Assembly: GCF_030247185.1 (NCBI RefSeq) | Contig: NC_080571.1 | Span: 33,778,753-33,842,752 of the forward strand | Direction: 5' to 3' | From: Malaya genurostris | Lineage: Eukaryota > Arthropoda > Insecta > Diptera > Culicidae | Length of the DNA stretch: 64,000 bases | Shown: piece after piece, positions 51,701 to 62,900 of the stretch | How the letters are laid out: each line of letters starts with the position of its first letter | How positions within the stretch are numbered: position 1 is the stretch's first letter | The notes under the pieces: model-generated | The model's input: the letters and a program-made list of their open reading frames with translations, nothing else | What the model was told of the DNA's origin: nothing | Database searches by the model: none | Made by a program: the position numbers and the translations under genes

Positions 51701-53726
51701 CCCTATAGGCCAAGACAAACTTAATGCTTCAGCACCACTGTCTATTGAAGCTAAACTAGTTCATGGAATTGATTTTATTTTAAGAAAACTGATTATTATT
51801 CAGTTTGTTGATGTTTATTGAATATTTATTTGTATTATTTAACAATTATACATCAATAAAATGAAATTATTATCAGTGGTATTATTAACAAAAATGATAA
51901 TAACAGAGTTCCGTCCATTGAAAAGGATGGCTCATCAGGTGGTGCCAAAAATGGTTTTTGGGGTATATTCATTCAGTACTTTAGCCAGCTTGGAACCGGA
52001 CCACTCCGAGTTTTCCAGATGTTTGTGCACAATATTTTTTCGTCTTAAGAGTTTTATGTCGTTTTCGGACGAGAAAACTAAAACTGACCCAGGGTAGTTC
52101 CACCAAACAAACACTTCCAACGAAACTGTGTTGGTTTCGCACTTAGCAACGGGGGCTTGAGCAAACCTGATATAAAAACCAGGTTCGAAACTGACTCGAT
52201 TTTCAGTTCAACAACGTCAAAACTAGGTTCGAAACTGGCTTCAAACGAACGGTTTGACAGCAGTTAGAGTGGAAACTGGGTTCGGTTTGGCATCAAGCGA
52301 AAACGACATTATTTAACGTGATTTTTGAACACGTTCGACTACTTCGATCAAACTCCTGTTGTTTTCAAAAGAAGTGTAAACAAACAACTGTCACAGGTTT
52401 TCGATTCCCCACACTAGAGGCGTGCTAGCGACGCACGAGGGCGTATCAATTTACTTTTAGTCAGCCTCTAAAATCATAACTTGCTAGTATCAGCATCTTG
52501 CTCCTGCTGTTCCCGGTTTCTACCATATTTTATCGGGGAAACCAAATGTGACACCACTAACTGTTACAGCGTTCCTACGTTCGACCATAGTGCAATTTTC
52601 ATTGACTTGAAGATCTATAATTTCATTTCGCCCCGTCAGGTGAACGACCGTTTGTGTGCTCGTGGATGTACTGCGGTAAACGTTTCACCCGGTCCGATGA
52701 GTTGCAGCGGCATCGGCGGACCCACACCGGCGAGAAACGGTTCGCTTGTCCCGAGTGTAACAAGAAGTTTATGCGCAGTGATCACCTGTCGAAGCACATC
52801 CGAACGCACAACAAGCTGAAGAAGGACCACGTGCGCTATCTACTGGAGGTAGGTTGAAGTGTTGTTGAGGCATGCGCAGAGTTTTGAGTTTCGATTTAGA
52901 GAGAGAGAAAGATGAGTGGCTAAATTTTAGCGTTGTAGTGTTGTAGTTATTTTATTATTTTTATTTTACTTTCTCTCTTTTATTTGTGCACGTCTGTATT
53001 TTGTCCTGTGTTATGAAATGACCTGCAATTGTACCTCATTTCCCGTACTAAAATCAGTTGGGCGACTCGAAATCGGGTGGGCTCAGCGATGAGGGCGACG
53101 AAGAGTTCTATATGGCCGATGAGGATCTTAAAGATGACGAAGACGATGACGACGATGAACCGGTTCTGATGGATAGTCAATCACCCATCAAACCGAAATT
53201 GGAGCCCGGTGTTACACCCACCGGTGGCACTACAACTGCTGTAACCGTGACGGGGCCACCACCCACTCCTACGGTGGGATTGATGATGGCCGGTGGCCAT
53301 GCAGCTGGTGCCGTGCAACCAGTGGCCGTGACGAATGGCTCTAGTACCGGTATTGTCTGGATTGCGGCTGCACCCATGCTGGGTTTGCAGCATCCCACGG
53401 CAGTTAGTCAACCGACGCCTTCTAATCCGCTACCACCACCGCTCTACAGCATCAAACAGCTCAACAGTTCGCAGGTTGTTATTTAGATTTAGTATCCTTG
53501 ATTTAGTGTATTGTTTAGTATTGCCGTAGATTTCAACCTAGTTTTTGTTTTCGGTCGTAATCAGGGAGAAGGCCCGCTAGTTTACTCTGTATTTCCTTCT
53601 CCATTTTTATAGGAAGTGGCCAATTCGGCAAATTCGGCCTCCTCGGATAGCAACGACAGTTCAGACGAGAAGATGATGATCACCCTCGGCAGTGAAGATC
53701 AGGATCAATCGATCGAGTCCAACTAG
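38838..53726 (+). CDS. Spps: Sp1-family (Spps/Sp1-4 type) zinc-finger transcription factor, 8 coding exons
   Basis: Nuclear factor that should bind GC/GT boxes; the Drosophila relative Spps acts at Polycomb response elements. Coding exons: 38838-38930, 39085-39339, 39659-40259, 40663-41142, 41311-42513, 52640-52848, 53058-53474, 53613-53726. All junctions are GT-AG and in phase, giving 1123 residues. Exons 2-4 carry long CAG/CAA-coded Gln tracts in a Q/S/T-rich activation region. A Btd box ([10 protein letters not shown], about 829-838) precedes three C2H2 fingers: C854-H876, C884-H906, C914-H934. Their contact helices KTSHLRA, RSDELQR and RSDHLSK are those of the Sp family. Exon 7 adds an acidic block (about 960-983). 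Exon 7 would read into a stop at 53484-53486, but a donor at 53475 joins the last exon in frame and adds a Ser/Asp-rich tail. Intron 5 (10.1 kb) separates finger 1 from finger 2. The start is the first ATG in an open exon; an alternative upstream exon is described separately. Confidence 0.93.
39109..39333 (+). repeat. (CAG/CAA)n polyglutamine tract, exon 2 of the Sp factor
   Basis: A Gln run encoded by mixed CAG and CAA codons occupies most of exon 2. Further tracts lie at 39659-39710 (exon 3) and 40741-40830 (exon 4). Interruption by CAA should slow replication slippage, but allele-length differences are likely. High-scoring reverse-strand Leu/Val-rich ORFs over this region are artefacts of the repeat. 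Confidence 0.9.
39392..39608. mobile_element. 217-bp MITE of the same family in Sp-factor intron 2
   Basis: The left arm GGTCCTAAGTGCAAATGACA... and the right arm complement (ending GGATTTGGGACC) share the GACAGTTTCTCTTTGTTTAC core with the element at 28872. It is wholly inside the intron between exons 2 and 3, 52 bp after the donor. Confidence 0.7.
43007..44408. mobile_element. About 1.4-kb TIR element with CCCAAGTARCAAT ends
   Basis: Inverted ends CCCAAGTAGCAAT (left) and ATTGTTACTTGGG (right). Near the left end a roughly 290-bp segment is duplicated in tandem (43013-43290 and 43297-43505, both with GTTGCAACAAGAGCACGAA). No transposase was seen. The TSD is uncertain (possibly CA). Confidence 0.5.
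44461..44545. repeat. Short dispersed repeat (GACATAACTGGATGTCGTGA)
   Basis: The block GTAATGTCCGAGACATAACT... to CTGACACG is found inverted at 51660-51712 and in decayed form at 9523-9592. Confidence 0.55.
44640..44900 (-). repeat. Dispersed repeat present three times in Sp-factor intron 5
   Basis: The minus-strand sequence with CACTTTTCGCTGTGYGAAAT, GTCCTTCTRAAWGC and TCTAAAGAACTATTA words is also found on the plus strand at 51230-51500 and, in part, at 50810-51000. Copies are diverged and non-coding. Confidence 0.6.
44956..45265 (+). repeat. Direct repeat, copy 1 (about 300 bp)
   Basis: TTCAGTTGAAGATATGTGCC... to ...GTATTCACGACAAAA is repeated at 46284-46565 plus 47788-47815, where the 1218-bp TIR element interrupts it. 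The interval between the copies (45266-46283) holds two smaller duplications. It might be the remains of a larger element with long direct ends, but no LTR hallmarks (TG...CA, primer site) were found. Confidence 0.7.
45273..45792 (+). repeat. Duplicated about 210-bp GAATTC/GGAACT-rich unit
   Basis: Units 45273-45488 and 45580-45792 both run from GAAGAATTCTRGAATWAGGA to ACTTGAAGACGAYTTYTCGC. They are built of short GGAACT/GAATTC-like words. Non-coding. Confidence 0.65.
45813..46185 (+). repeat. Tandem array of four about 92-bp units (A-B-A-B)
   Basis: Four units each contain CGACC(T)(A/G)AGCGTTTGAGG and CACGCAAAAGGTCTGCT. Units 1 and 3 share ATTATTGACGATCGCTGCTC; units 2 and 4 share GACTGCTCCACCTGACGA. 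The higher-order period is therefore about 186 bp. Reverse-strand ORFs over it are repeat artefacts. Confidence 0.8.
46284..47815 (+). repeat. Direct repeat, copy 2, interrupted by a TIR element
   Basis: Same sequence as 44956-45265 with a few differences and the 46568-47785 insertion. It is preceded by TTTTATATGC at about 46271, a TATA-like box about 15 nt before the repeat, which copy 1 lacks. Confidence 0.7.
46568..47785. mobile_element. 1218-bp non-autonomous TIR element (TA target)
   Basis: TIR CACGGAACGACCGAAAT is exact for 17 bp at both ends, with YAGC following, and is flanked by TA (46566-46567, 47786-47787). The neighbouring repeat copy at 45230-45250 has the uninterrupted site (CCCCATAGTAAAG), which proves the boundaries. 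The interior is A+T-rich with repeated TTAGTTGAATT motifs and no recognisable transposase. TA target use points to the Tc1/mariner superfamily. Confidence 0.82.
47975..50140 (-). pseudogene. RTE-like LINE, full of frameshifts and stops
   Basis: Minus-strand pieces appear in order from 50140 down. Endonuclease: [20 protein letters not shown], then [20 protein letters not shown] and [12 protein letters not shown], with NQID near 49270. Reverse transcriptase: [20 protein letters not shown], then [20 protein letters not shown] and LFGFAEDFD (Glu replaces the second catalytic position). C-terminal region: [20 protein letters not shown], then [16 protein letters not shown]. There is no RNase H. This layout and wording resemble RTE-clade LINEs common in mosquitoes. 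The copy is dead. The plus-strand ORFs here are shadows. Confidence 0.72.
50810..51500 (+). repeat. Two direct copies of the intron repeat
   Basis: CCTTCTGAATGCTAGAAACG followed by GATAGTTTCKTTCAAT occurs near 50883-50938 and 51441-51496. The stretch 51218-51310 matches the reverse complement of 44780-44890. Confidence 0.6.
52057..52308. mobile_element. 252-bp MITE with the same ends (TTA target), Sp-factor intron 5
   Basis: Ends TGTCGTTTTCG.../...CGAAAACGACA with TTA at 52054-52056 and 52309-52311. The interior is unrelated to the 38051 copy and is rich in AACTGGGTTCG-like words. Shared ends with different insides are typical of MITEs moved by one transposase. It lies 330 bp before the finger-2 exon. 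Confidence 0.75.
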
Positions 53727-54910
53727 CATATCGAAACGCTGTCCATACATCAATTTGCATCTTTCGATAGCTGTAGATTACCGTTTGGGCAGTTTGAGGC
53801 ACAGTTTTAAGTTTATTTTCGGATGAAATTTGGCAGGGTTTTAAGTACTTAGCTGAAATGTTTATTTGAAATATCTGTTCTATTGATCCGCGCTTCGGCT
53901 AAGTGCTCAAATGTTTCAAGCATTGCGAAATGCTAGATACATCATCAGACTGACCGGTTTATTTCGAATTACCTTCAGATAGTTTTGCTAACGACCGACT
54001 GTCGAAACCAAAAACATGTTTAAAAACTAATTTTGAATTTTTCACCGAGATCATCTCAAATAATTTATAATCTCAGCGCTTGAAAACACATGAACTCAAT
54101 CAATCAACGCGGAGAATAAATGCGTTGAAATAAATAGAACTGCGTTTTCGTTGAACTGCTATCATCTCAATGCTTTCCTTTCGGCCAAAGGGAAAACTTT
54201 CAAATTCCGTTACCCAAAGTCTCGGAGCTTGAAATTTTCCCCATTGGTCGTGTTTGTGAATACGAAAAATGAGGAAAACTCAGTCGATTTTAGATATTAG
54301 ACACCAACCTCCGTTTTACCGACTGCTAGTACTAAATAGTATCATCTTTTAACGAATAGTGAGGAGGCTCGAAACGTGGTTTCTGTTTTCTAACATTCTT
54401 CAGATCTAACTGAACAGTGGAGTGAATTGATTGAGCGAACCAGGCAAATAAATGTGGATGAATGTGACGATAGGATTAGGATTTTTAGTCTAAATGTTGG
54501 TTCTTTCCCTTGTAAAAATTAACCGATTTCCAAATCTAGCTCTTCTCGATGTTCGTATAAGCGTGTAGGCAGACTAATTAGGTATAAATTGGATATTTTT
54601 GGATTCAACTCATCCTAAATTTTTGTAGAATAATTATTTTAACACGCATATGTACGGATTTAACTTATTTAGCGAATAATTTATATTGTTGGTTTTACTC
54701 GTTTTTGCTTCACTTTGGAAACGAATCAAAAGAAACATTGGAAAACAGGAAATCTTATGTACCTTGACAGTGACTAAAAACAATTTTTTTATTATCACCA
54801 TAAGAACGCTGTTGGTGTAATGTTCTAAGTTGTATCATATTATATCGATTGTATTGCGTCTGTACTGTGGATAGATCGAAAACAATAACAATAAATTAAA
54901 AACAACATTT
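53727..54910 (+). other. Sp-factor 3' untranslated region
   Basis: A+T-rich non-coding sequence after the stop at 53724-53726. AATAAA hexamers occur near 54115 and 54131, and a stronger 3'-terminal one at 54890-54895. No TE similarity is obvious. The end is inferred from the last signal. Confidence 0.55.
54890..54895 (+). promoter_or_regulatory. Poly(A) signal AATAAA for the Sp factor
   Basis: Canonical hexamer about 1.16 kb after the stop codon, the last of several in the 3'UTR. Confidence 0.5.
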
Positions 54911-57228
54911 TAATATTTGGACCAGCAGTTCTTAATATCTTCGATGACATGAATCCGATTGCATGGAAACCCTACCCTCTAAACTTTGTTTGAATTCAAA
55001 TGTTTTCGCAAAGTTGTTTTTATTTAACCTTCTTTCTTAGGGTAGATGCCCGCATCTTAGCTACCCATCAAATCCAGTGCAACACCTGCGCCATTTTTTC
55101 TTAAACACTTTCATCAACTCTTTCTTAAAATTCTTGTCGTGATTGAAGTGCTTTTCAATTTACCGAAACTTACTCTTCATTATCGCTCAGAATTTTTCTA
55201 TTGGGCAAAGTTAAGGCGAATTTGGTGGTTATCGTTCTTCGATTCGTTGTTTACTTTTGAGTTATACCAAGTTTTGTGTCAAAATTTGCAGTTTTTGACA
55301 ATATCTGTCACAATTGACCTAAAAAACCAAATAGATTCTAAAATTTAGAAACCTTGCTGTAATACTTCTCAAACAAGCCATAGTTTGTTGAAATCCGTTC
55401 ATTTTTGAAGAAGATATTGACATTTTTGTGAAAATTACTTTTTTTCTATCCCAGTAAAAGAAGTTTTGAGCGTTTCATGATAACTGTGTAAAGCGCCTAA
55501 AAGGTAGTGTAAAGCATAATTTTTCATGACATTTTTTGAAGGAGATTGTAACCATCGGTTTATTTTGGGCTTTGCCACAAAACGTTATCAACGATATTAG
55601 CTCAGATCCTGTCCCCCTTCTTTTACAATCCCTGACTCCGATTATGGTCATTACGTCTATCAGAGTGAGTGATAGCCTTCCAAGTCCATGATCCGCTCTG
55701 AGACGGATGGGTCACTCACGATTAAGGGCATTGTCGATGTACTTGCTAGGTGTCACGCTGCTACGGTGTGAACATGTCGCGCAACATACCATCCATAGCT
55801 GTTGCAGCTAGGGGAAGGGCTACCAAACTTGATTAGTCAAACGTCAATTGGGTTGGTATCGATGAAGCTTCTGGGTTTTGTCGGTGTCAACCTTGATAAA
55901 CTTTGCTTAAGTTGGAAGAGTGCTTTCTATTTCCGACTACCGAAGAAATCAGTAGTGCGCGCCGTTATCTCTAGATTTTTATGCCGGAGTCTAAGAAAAT
56001 TGTGGAAATAGAACACGGTTAAAATTGTGTAAAAGTAAAACGGTGTTAGTACCTGTGATTATCAAAAGTACAGCACGACAGGAAAACACATTAAAATTAA
56101 AAGTAATTGTTAAAAAAAGCTTCGTCTGAAGCATTATTCCACAGATCGAAGGAAATTGTTCCAACAGTATCGAGTAGCCACCGTTTGACACCAGTGTGAC
56201 GACTTCAACGTATAATTTTCGGCTCGGCTGCAGCAGATGAACGTTCATTATACGGAGCCGACAGTTCCGTTCGCCATTTTGAAGCACTTTAACCACCCTG
56301 GCAACCGAATTAGTAGCGGAGCATCTTCGCCATCCCGTATTCAACAGCGATCGATCGGAGAGCAGTCCTAGAAAGGAGCTTGATTGCTACGTATTGCTCA
56401 GGAGTATCCGGATACAGAAACCCCAACGAAAAGCGCAAGTAATAGACATAAGATATGGTGACGTCACTTTACATAAGTTATGCTAGTTGTTAGGCCTAGA
56501 ATAAATAGTAAATGTTTGTTAAAATGAAAAGTTGTAGATGATAGACACTGTCAACATATTCATCCTTTCTTTCGGTTATTGATTCAGTTTACGGACTCGA
56601 AAGGAGTCGCCAGCCCTCGTCTTCGGTAGTAGATTTGGAAGGATTTTTCTATGTTTGTTTTTAAGAGTAGAAAAACTGAAATAGGTTGACCTTTGGTATG
56701 TTCCACCTTGGTTTTCAGCAGGGATGGATGATTCGTTTCCAATAGTTCCCGAACACAGTGAGTTCCGTGGTGAGTATCGGCCAAGTTCTGGACGGGTGTC
56801 TATGATAGCAAGCCTACAACATACCGTTCCACCCACTGAGTAAACTAGGGGGTAACAAGATGAAAATCAAAATAATTCATTTTTTTTAAGAACCGCTCAA
56901 CCAATCCTCACAACTTAGGTTCAAATGAAAAATCATACAATTCCAAAGAACCCTGTCGAATTTTATCGGGATACATTTCCGGAATTACATGCTGATAAAG
57001 ATAAAAAACTTAATTTCATTAATTTTTCTCTGAGATGGCTTAACTGATTTCTACAAACTTAGACTCATATGAGCAGTGAATTTCATTTGGTTCCGACTTC
57101 TGGTTCCGGAACTACAGGATGATATAAATGTGAATTTAAAATAATGTCACTCATTTTGCTCGTAGATGGCTGAACCGATTTCGTCCATCTAATATTAAAA
57201 TGTAAGGTCCCATAAAACTGCTTGACTA
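54911..57228. other. Intergenic, mostly unrecognised
   Basis: Apart from the DD37E relic at 55061-55232, 56880-57190 contains the GATGGCTGAACCGATTTCG / TTCCGGAACTACAGGATG repeat family. 55600-56860 has G+C-richer TE-like text, but no motif was identified. Confidence 0.35.
55061..55232 (-). pseudogene. Decayed DD37E transposase C-terminus
   Basis: The minus strand reads PPNSP-stop-LCPIEKF-stop-AIMKSKFR-stop-IEKHFNHDKNF, then KKELMKVFKKKWRRCCTGFD, with a TAG at 55061-55063. The pattern matches the PPNxPxLxPIEKxWA... end of Tc1/mariner DD37E proteins. Three internal stops make it a relic. Confidence 0.68.
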
Positions 57229-58408
57229 AGGAGTGTATCGATAAGTAGTTAGCAACATTCAAACAGTTATTACTCTGAAATGACTTAATTTTTTGCAGCG
57301 TGTTTTGCGGTGACATGTTTGATTACATGTCAATAACAGCTGCGCAATCGATTGGTTTCGGTACGGTTTATCGTTTCAATGATGAATCGAACTGATCCGG
57401 AAACGCGAAAGGAAATTCTGCACACTTGGTGCTCAGATAGTGGTGTCACGTACAACGAAATTGCAAAACGGGTGAAAGTGCACCACACCAGTGTCAAAAA
57501 TATTATCGAGAAGTTCGGTGAGACCCTTTCCATGAAGGATTTGCCCCGATCCGGTAGGAAAACGGATCCCAGCCAGCCCGGCCGAGACTTAAAAGTGGTT
57601 GAGTACATCAGGAAAAACCCATCGGCGTCGACGCGTGATTTGGCCAAGCAGTTCAACACAAGTATAGGGATGATTCAACGGATCAAAGTTCGGAACTCCC
57701 TGAAAACGTACAAGAAACAGAAGGTGCCGAAAAAGTCCCTGGTACAGCAAGTTCAGGCCAAAACAAGAGCGCGAAAACTGTATAACCGGATCCTACAGAA
57801 TAAAGACGGATGCATCCTGATCGACAACGAAACCTACGCCAAGGAAGACTCGGTGGCGATGGAAAAGTTTGGGCAGAAGGTGTTGGTCTGGCAAGCAATT
57901 TGTACCTGTGGTTTGCGGGCGTCGATTTTCTTCACGAAAGGCACAATTATCGCCAAGGTGTACGAGGAAGAATGTTTGAAGAAGAGAATGCTGCCACTGT
58001 ACAGAAAGCATAAGGCTCCTCTTCTCAAAAAATAATGTACAATTCGTGGAAAAGGACATCTACCCATCGAACTGCCCGGATCTTCGGCCAATTGAAAGGT
58101 ATTGGGCAATTGTCAAGCGGCACTTTCGGAAGGAAGGTACAGTATCCCAAAACATGCAGGAGTTCAAAAAAAAAAAAAACTGGACAGCTGCCACCAGGAA
58201 AGTCACAAAAGTAACTGTGCAGAATTTAATGAAGAATGTCAAGTCCAAAGTGCGAGCGTTTCACAGAAACTAGGATTCTCTTCAATGTAATCAGTGAAAT
58301 GCATAAAAATGTAATTTTTCTACAATATATCGAAAACTGATGTCAAAATATTTTTTTTTTCGCTTTTTTATTCAACAATCAATGTTGCTAACTAATTTTC
58401 GATACACT
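57229..58408 (+). mobile_element. DD37E Tc1/mariner element (mosquito ITmD37E type), defective
   Basis: The TIRs AGGAGTGTATCG... at the left and ...CGATACACT at the right share a long inner part (TTAGTTAGCAACATT). A TA precedes the left end; the right-hand TA is lost. It encodes a transposase broken by one internal deletion. Length about 1.18 kb. Confidence 0.8.
57382..58272 (+). pseudogene. DD37E transposase with the second catalytic Asp deleted
   Basis: The N-terminal helix-turn-helix region (NRTDPETRKEILHTWC..., MKDLPRSGRKT, STRDLAKQFNTS) is followed by the first catalytic Asp in CILIDNETYAKEDS. Near 58030 the frame breaks at LLKK-stop. It resumes one frame over as NNVQFVEKDIYPSNCPDL, and RPIERYW carries the final Glu. 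The about 20-residue segment holding the FWPDLA-type second Asp in relatives is missing, so deletion removed both the frame and catalysis. An A run near 58168-58181 may add further frame noise. It ends KSKVRAFHRN. Confidence 0.82.
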
Positions 58409-59848
58409 CTCTCCACTGATGTTCAAAAATTTCGAATCTAATGAAATGGTTTACAATCCATTAGGCAAATTTAACTGACTTCGGTATCGGGAATGGAGAA
58501 ATTAAAATAAACTTATGGTCCCATATAAAATTGGTGAATTTTGCACGATTCCGACTTCCAATTTTGAAATTACCCTCATCACCTTAAGTTTCTAAAATTC
58601 AAACCGTCATAGACGATAACGATACCAGAAAATTTTAAAAGTTGGGCTCAAAACTATTTCAATCTATTCGTCATCCTAGTTCATGGACATACGAACTATT
58701 TTGGGTTATGCTGGTCACTGAATGCCGTTTCTGGAAGTACCATAAATAATGACAAAAACTTTAAAGAGGAACTCACTTCGACATTTCATGGAATGATTAA
58801 TCGATTGTCACACGTTTATATTAAAAGGAATAATTTTTAGGTTTCATATAATTTCTATCTTCGGTTCGTCTTGCAGTTCCAAAATTACAAGGTGATGAGT
58901 AATTCAAACTGTCATTTAAAACGACAGTAATTAAAATTTCATTTCATGAAATCTAAAATCATCGAAGAACATTCACGCAAAAAAAAACACATACAGATTG
59001 ATAAAAATATGTATCATCTCACTTGAAGGTGGATTTAGCACGTTTTGTGGCAGTATTTGTCACAACTGTCCTTGGGAACAAAATATGTTTCGAGACTTAG
59101 ATTTAACACGGTAATTCGATTTTAGAATGGTTCGTTTTTGGCAACATAATCGCTCGAATACAAAATACGAGAAAGGGGGGTAAAGCAGAGTTTTCTTGAT
59201 ATCTCTTCTGGTTTATGGTGCCAGCTACAGAAAAATTTGGAATTTCATTTTGAAACACCCTCTAACTTTACCATGCGTTTTCGTCAGTTTTATTGTACGA
59301 GTGAAAGAATTATATTTATGACCCTAGTCTTTTGTTTCGATGCGTCGTTACATTCGAAATTTTCAGTCGCACGTGAGGAATTTCTATACATATTGAAAAA
59401 GATGGTTTTATTATTATTTCAAAATGATCTGTTTTGTGCTTCAATAACGTTATGTTTTTCGTTTCTGAGCATTACTGAGTTTGCTACGAGTCGGAAAGAA
59501 AAATGTTGGTTCCCCCCCGTTTGTCAACACAGATCAACTGCTTGCAGGGTGCCTGATTTCATCTTCAAACATATTGATCGTACTATCGATTCCAATGAAG
59601 ATTTCATCATTTGGGATTTTTTTTAAATCAAATCCTGTACCTTTTCAAAAGTCACCCTTCACATGCACTTTGAATAGGAATTCTGAAAAATTTAGTACTG
59701 GTAGCGAGTTAGTAACAGCAGAGAACAAGAAAAGAAAAGTTTTCTTTTCCGTCGGATATTAAAATGAATACTCTTTTTGTAATGGTTCGCCAACAGTTTT
59801 CCAAAATTGGTGTTATAGAAAAACGCAACAATTGTTAGCATACAAGTT

Positions 59849-59849
<1 letters not shown>
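58409..59849. other. Intergenic, decayed repeats
   Basis: 58440-58920 carries faint copies of the same 165-bp repeat family (CCCATATAAAATTGGTGAAT). 58920-59849 shows nothing recognised; the ORF at 59237-59626 lacks motifs. Confidence 0.35.
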
Positions 59850-59884
<35 letters not shown>

Positions 59885-59942
59885 CTACTGGCCTCTTGTT
59901 ACCATAGTTTGGCCAAGTTAAACTTATATACTTCTATGTTTC

Positions 59943-62900
59943 TTATAGATCTATTTTCGCGTCTTCAAAAAAAGTCACAATTGCCGACATCAGTCTAGGA
60001 TCCATCCTCTTTAGAATGAGTTCCAAATCAGGTATCGCGCCTATATCGACGATCGTTCTCCAAAAAACTCTCCTGTTGTCTTCGTACAGTCTACAATGAA
60101 ACAGTAAGTGATCTGGTGTACCAAGTGCATCTTCACATTGACAGATGCCGTCGTCTATGATGTTGTTTCTGAACAAGTGTGCCGGTAGTCTTGAATGGTT
60201 GCTTATGAGTTTTGATATAATGACAACTTCTCGTCTGCTAAATCCGCCATCCTTGAACCACGCTGATGTTGAGACTGTTGGAATAATTGTGAAGCAGAAC
60301 CTGCCTTTTGTACCGGTGTTCCAATCCCGTTGCCAACTGGATACAGCTCGCGCGTGTACCGGAAACTTTAAATCGATGCTTGAGAATTTAAATGTTTCAA
60401 GCTCACCATTTTGATTTGCTGATTTGGCTGCTATATCCGCTGCTTCATTCAGTGGTATACCTGTATGTGATGGAACCCACATGAACGTTATCGATGATCC
60501 CTTACTTTCAATTTTATCAACGAGGTGTTTGATTTCGAACCACGCCTGAGATTGGTATGAATGTATTCTCTTGTTGGACAGACTAGTTAAACTGCTCAAG
60601 CTATCTGTTAGAACGACGTATTCTGCTGTCTCCAATGTAGCTATGATTTCGGCAGCTTTCCTCAAGACCAGAAGCTCAGCGTGCAATATAGACACTTGAT
60701 TAGGCAATTTCGTTGCGCTGATGGTTCGCATCTGCTCGTCAACTACGGCGTATCCCACGTCCGTCTTGCTTTTGGAACCATCAGTCGCAAGTAGATGAGC
60801 ATTAGGATACTTGCGTAGCAGAGTCTGCTCCACTACTTTAGATGTTGTATCATTTCGGTCCCGTGAGATTGCATAATGAATGGTATAATCAATTTTTAAC
60901 TGCTTATGTCGAATGTCCAAATCATAATGAAAACATGGTAGAGTGTCGATAGTATCTACCCATCCAGTGTATGACCTGTATTGAAGGACATTCCGCCGTA
61001 TCCAGCTGGCCGAGTGACCTTCTAATGTAGTCCTGACGAACTTTTCATTCCATGTTTGAATGGAATACCGACGTTCAACGAATTTCATTGTTGTTATGTC
61101 TCTTCGGTGTTTCAATGGCATTATACCACTGATAACTTCTAAGGAACCAGTATGTGTAGTTTTAGTTGATCCCAGTGCAATCCTTATACAGTTCCATTGT
61201 ATACGATCGAGTATGATCGTATCCGCTTCCGGTGCGTTTCCGAAGAAAATTGAGGCATATTCTAAAATCGGTCTAATACATGACTTGTAGATCGTCAACA
61301 TTGCCGTTGGATCAGATCCCCAGCTCTGACCGGCTACTGATCTCATAAAGTTAGTGTATGTAGCTGCTCGATGCTTCACACTCAGAAAGTGTTTTCGCCA
61401 CGATAATGTCGGTGTTAGATGAAGGCCTAGTAATTTCATGCTTTGTTTATATGGCACCTGTAGCCCGCTGATGCTTATTGTTGGAATTATATCAACGTCG
61501 ACGAAGCTTTTTGAGAATATTATAGAGCTGCATTTATTTGGAGCCACCTGAAGAGCGAGGCTTTTGATTCCTTCAACAGTTTCATTAACGGCCGTTTGTA
61601 TGTTCCGGATATTTTCCTCAAGATTTGACCCTCTATATGTTACGGTTATATCGTCTGCGAAATCTATTCTTATTACGCCAGGGTTTCGGGTCTCGAACAG
61701 GTTATGGATAAAGATGTTGAAGCAAAGAGGACTCAATGGTGAACCTTGTGGGAGACCCACCCATGTTGTCCGTTGAAGTGAATTTGATTTCTCCACTGCC
61801 GCTGTCAGTCGGCGTTCTCTAAAAAGGCTGTACACCGATTTAATGAGGCACTCGTTAATTCTCATATTGCGCATTTGCTCAACCAGTATGTGGATTTGAA
61901 CATTGTCATATGCGCCTTGGATGTCAATGCTACATGCTATAACCTGTTCTTTATTTTTAAAGGCTATCTGTATCTCATCAACCAGAAAGTGGAGAGCATC
62001 GATCGTGCCTCTTCCTTTACGAAAACCACATATTTCATCTGGAAATAGTCTATTACTTTCTATATGCCATTCTATTCTCTCTTTTATCATGTTTTCATAG
62101 CTTTTGCGAAAGCATGAAGCTAGCGCAATAGGACGAAAGGAATTAGCATCGGTAGGCGGCTTGCCTGGCTTTAGAATAGGGACAATGCTGAATGATTTCC
62201 ATACATCAGGAATTTCTCCCGTTTCGAAAATATGGTTATATATTTGAAGAAGCTGGTATTTTGCAACAAACGGGAGATTACGCATAACTGAGTAGCATAT
62301 GTCGTCACCTCCAGGCGCTGTGTCTTTACCCGGTTTTATTGCACAATCGAGGTCATCTATGGAGAAAATTCTATTGTCGTAGCAGCCACAGGTACATTGC
62401 TCGAAAAGCAGCGGTTTGTTGCATGCAGATGGAGGTGCCAGTTTATCGAGTAGATCGTTCAGTAGATTCTCATCGCGTAGTCGTTTATTTGATGCTGTGT
62501 AATTATTTTTGAACTTTCGCCCAAGTTTCCATAGTGACTGCACTGAGGTTTGCGAGTCGAAGCTGTTACAGAGTGCTTGCCATGACAACTTTTTTTTCTT
62601 TTTTACTAATGATTTAAAGTTCTGTTCTGCGGCTATGTACTCAAGATACTTCTCGTACTCCAGCTGCCGACGCCATGATTTAAATTTAGTACGTCTATCA
62701 TCGAGTGCTTGTTGTAGCTCATAATCCCAGTATGGTTGGGGGATTTTCCTAAATCTGTTGGAAGACGAAGTTGGTGTTGCATTTTGCAAGCTCCACCAGA
62801 CTATTTCAAAAAACCTCTCATATGAAATGTCCCTACTTTCTGGGTCCATTTTTCCTTCCAGTAGAGTGGAGAATTTATTCCAGTCAGTTTTATTGTAGTT

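Larger units (their letters stand above)
42514..52639 (+). other. Sp-factor intron 5 (10.1 kb)
   Basis: GTGAGT donor at 42514 and CCCCGTCAG acceptor before 52640. It holds the TIR elements at 43007 and 46568, the direct repeats and A-B-A-B array at 44956-47815, the RTE-like LINE, the three-copy repeat and the TTA MITE at 52057. No host gene nested inside was recognised. Confidence 0.85.
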
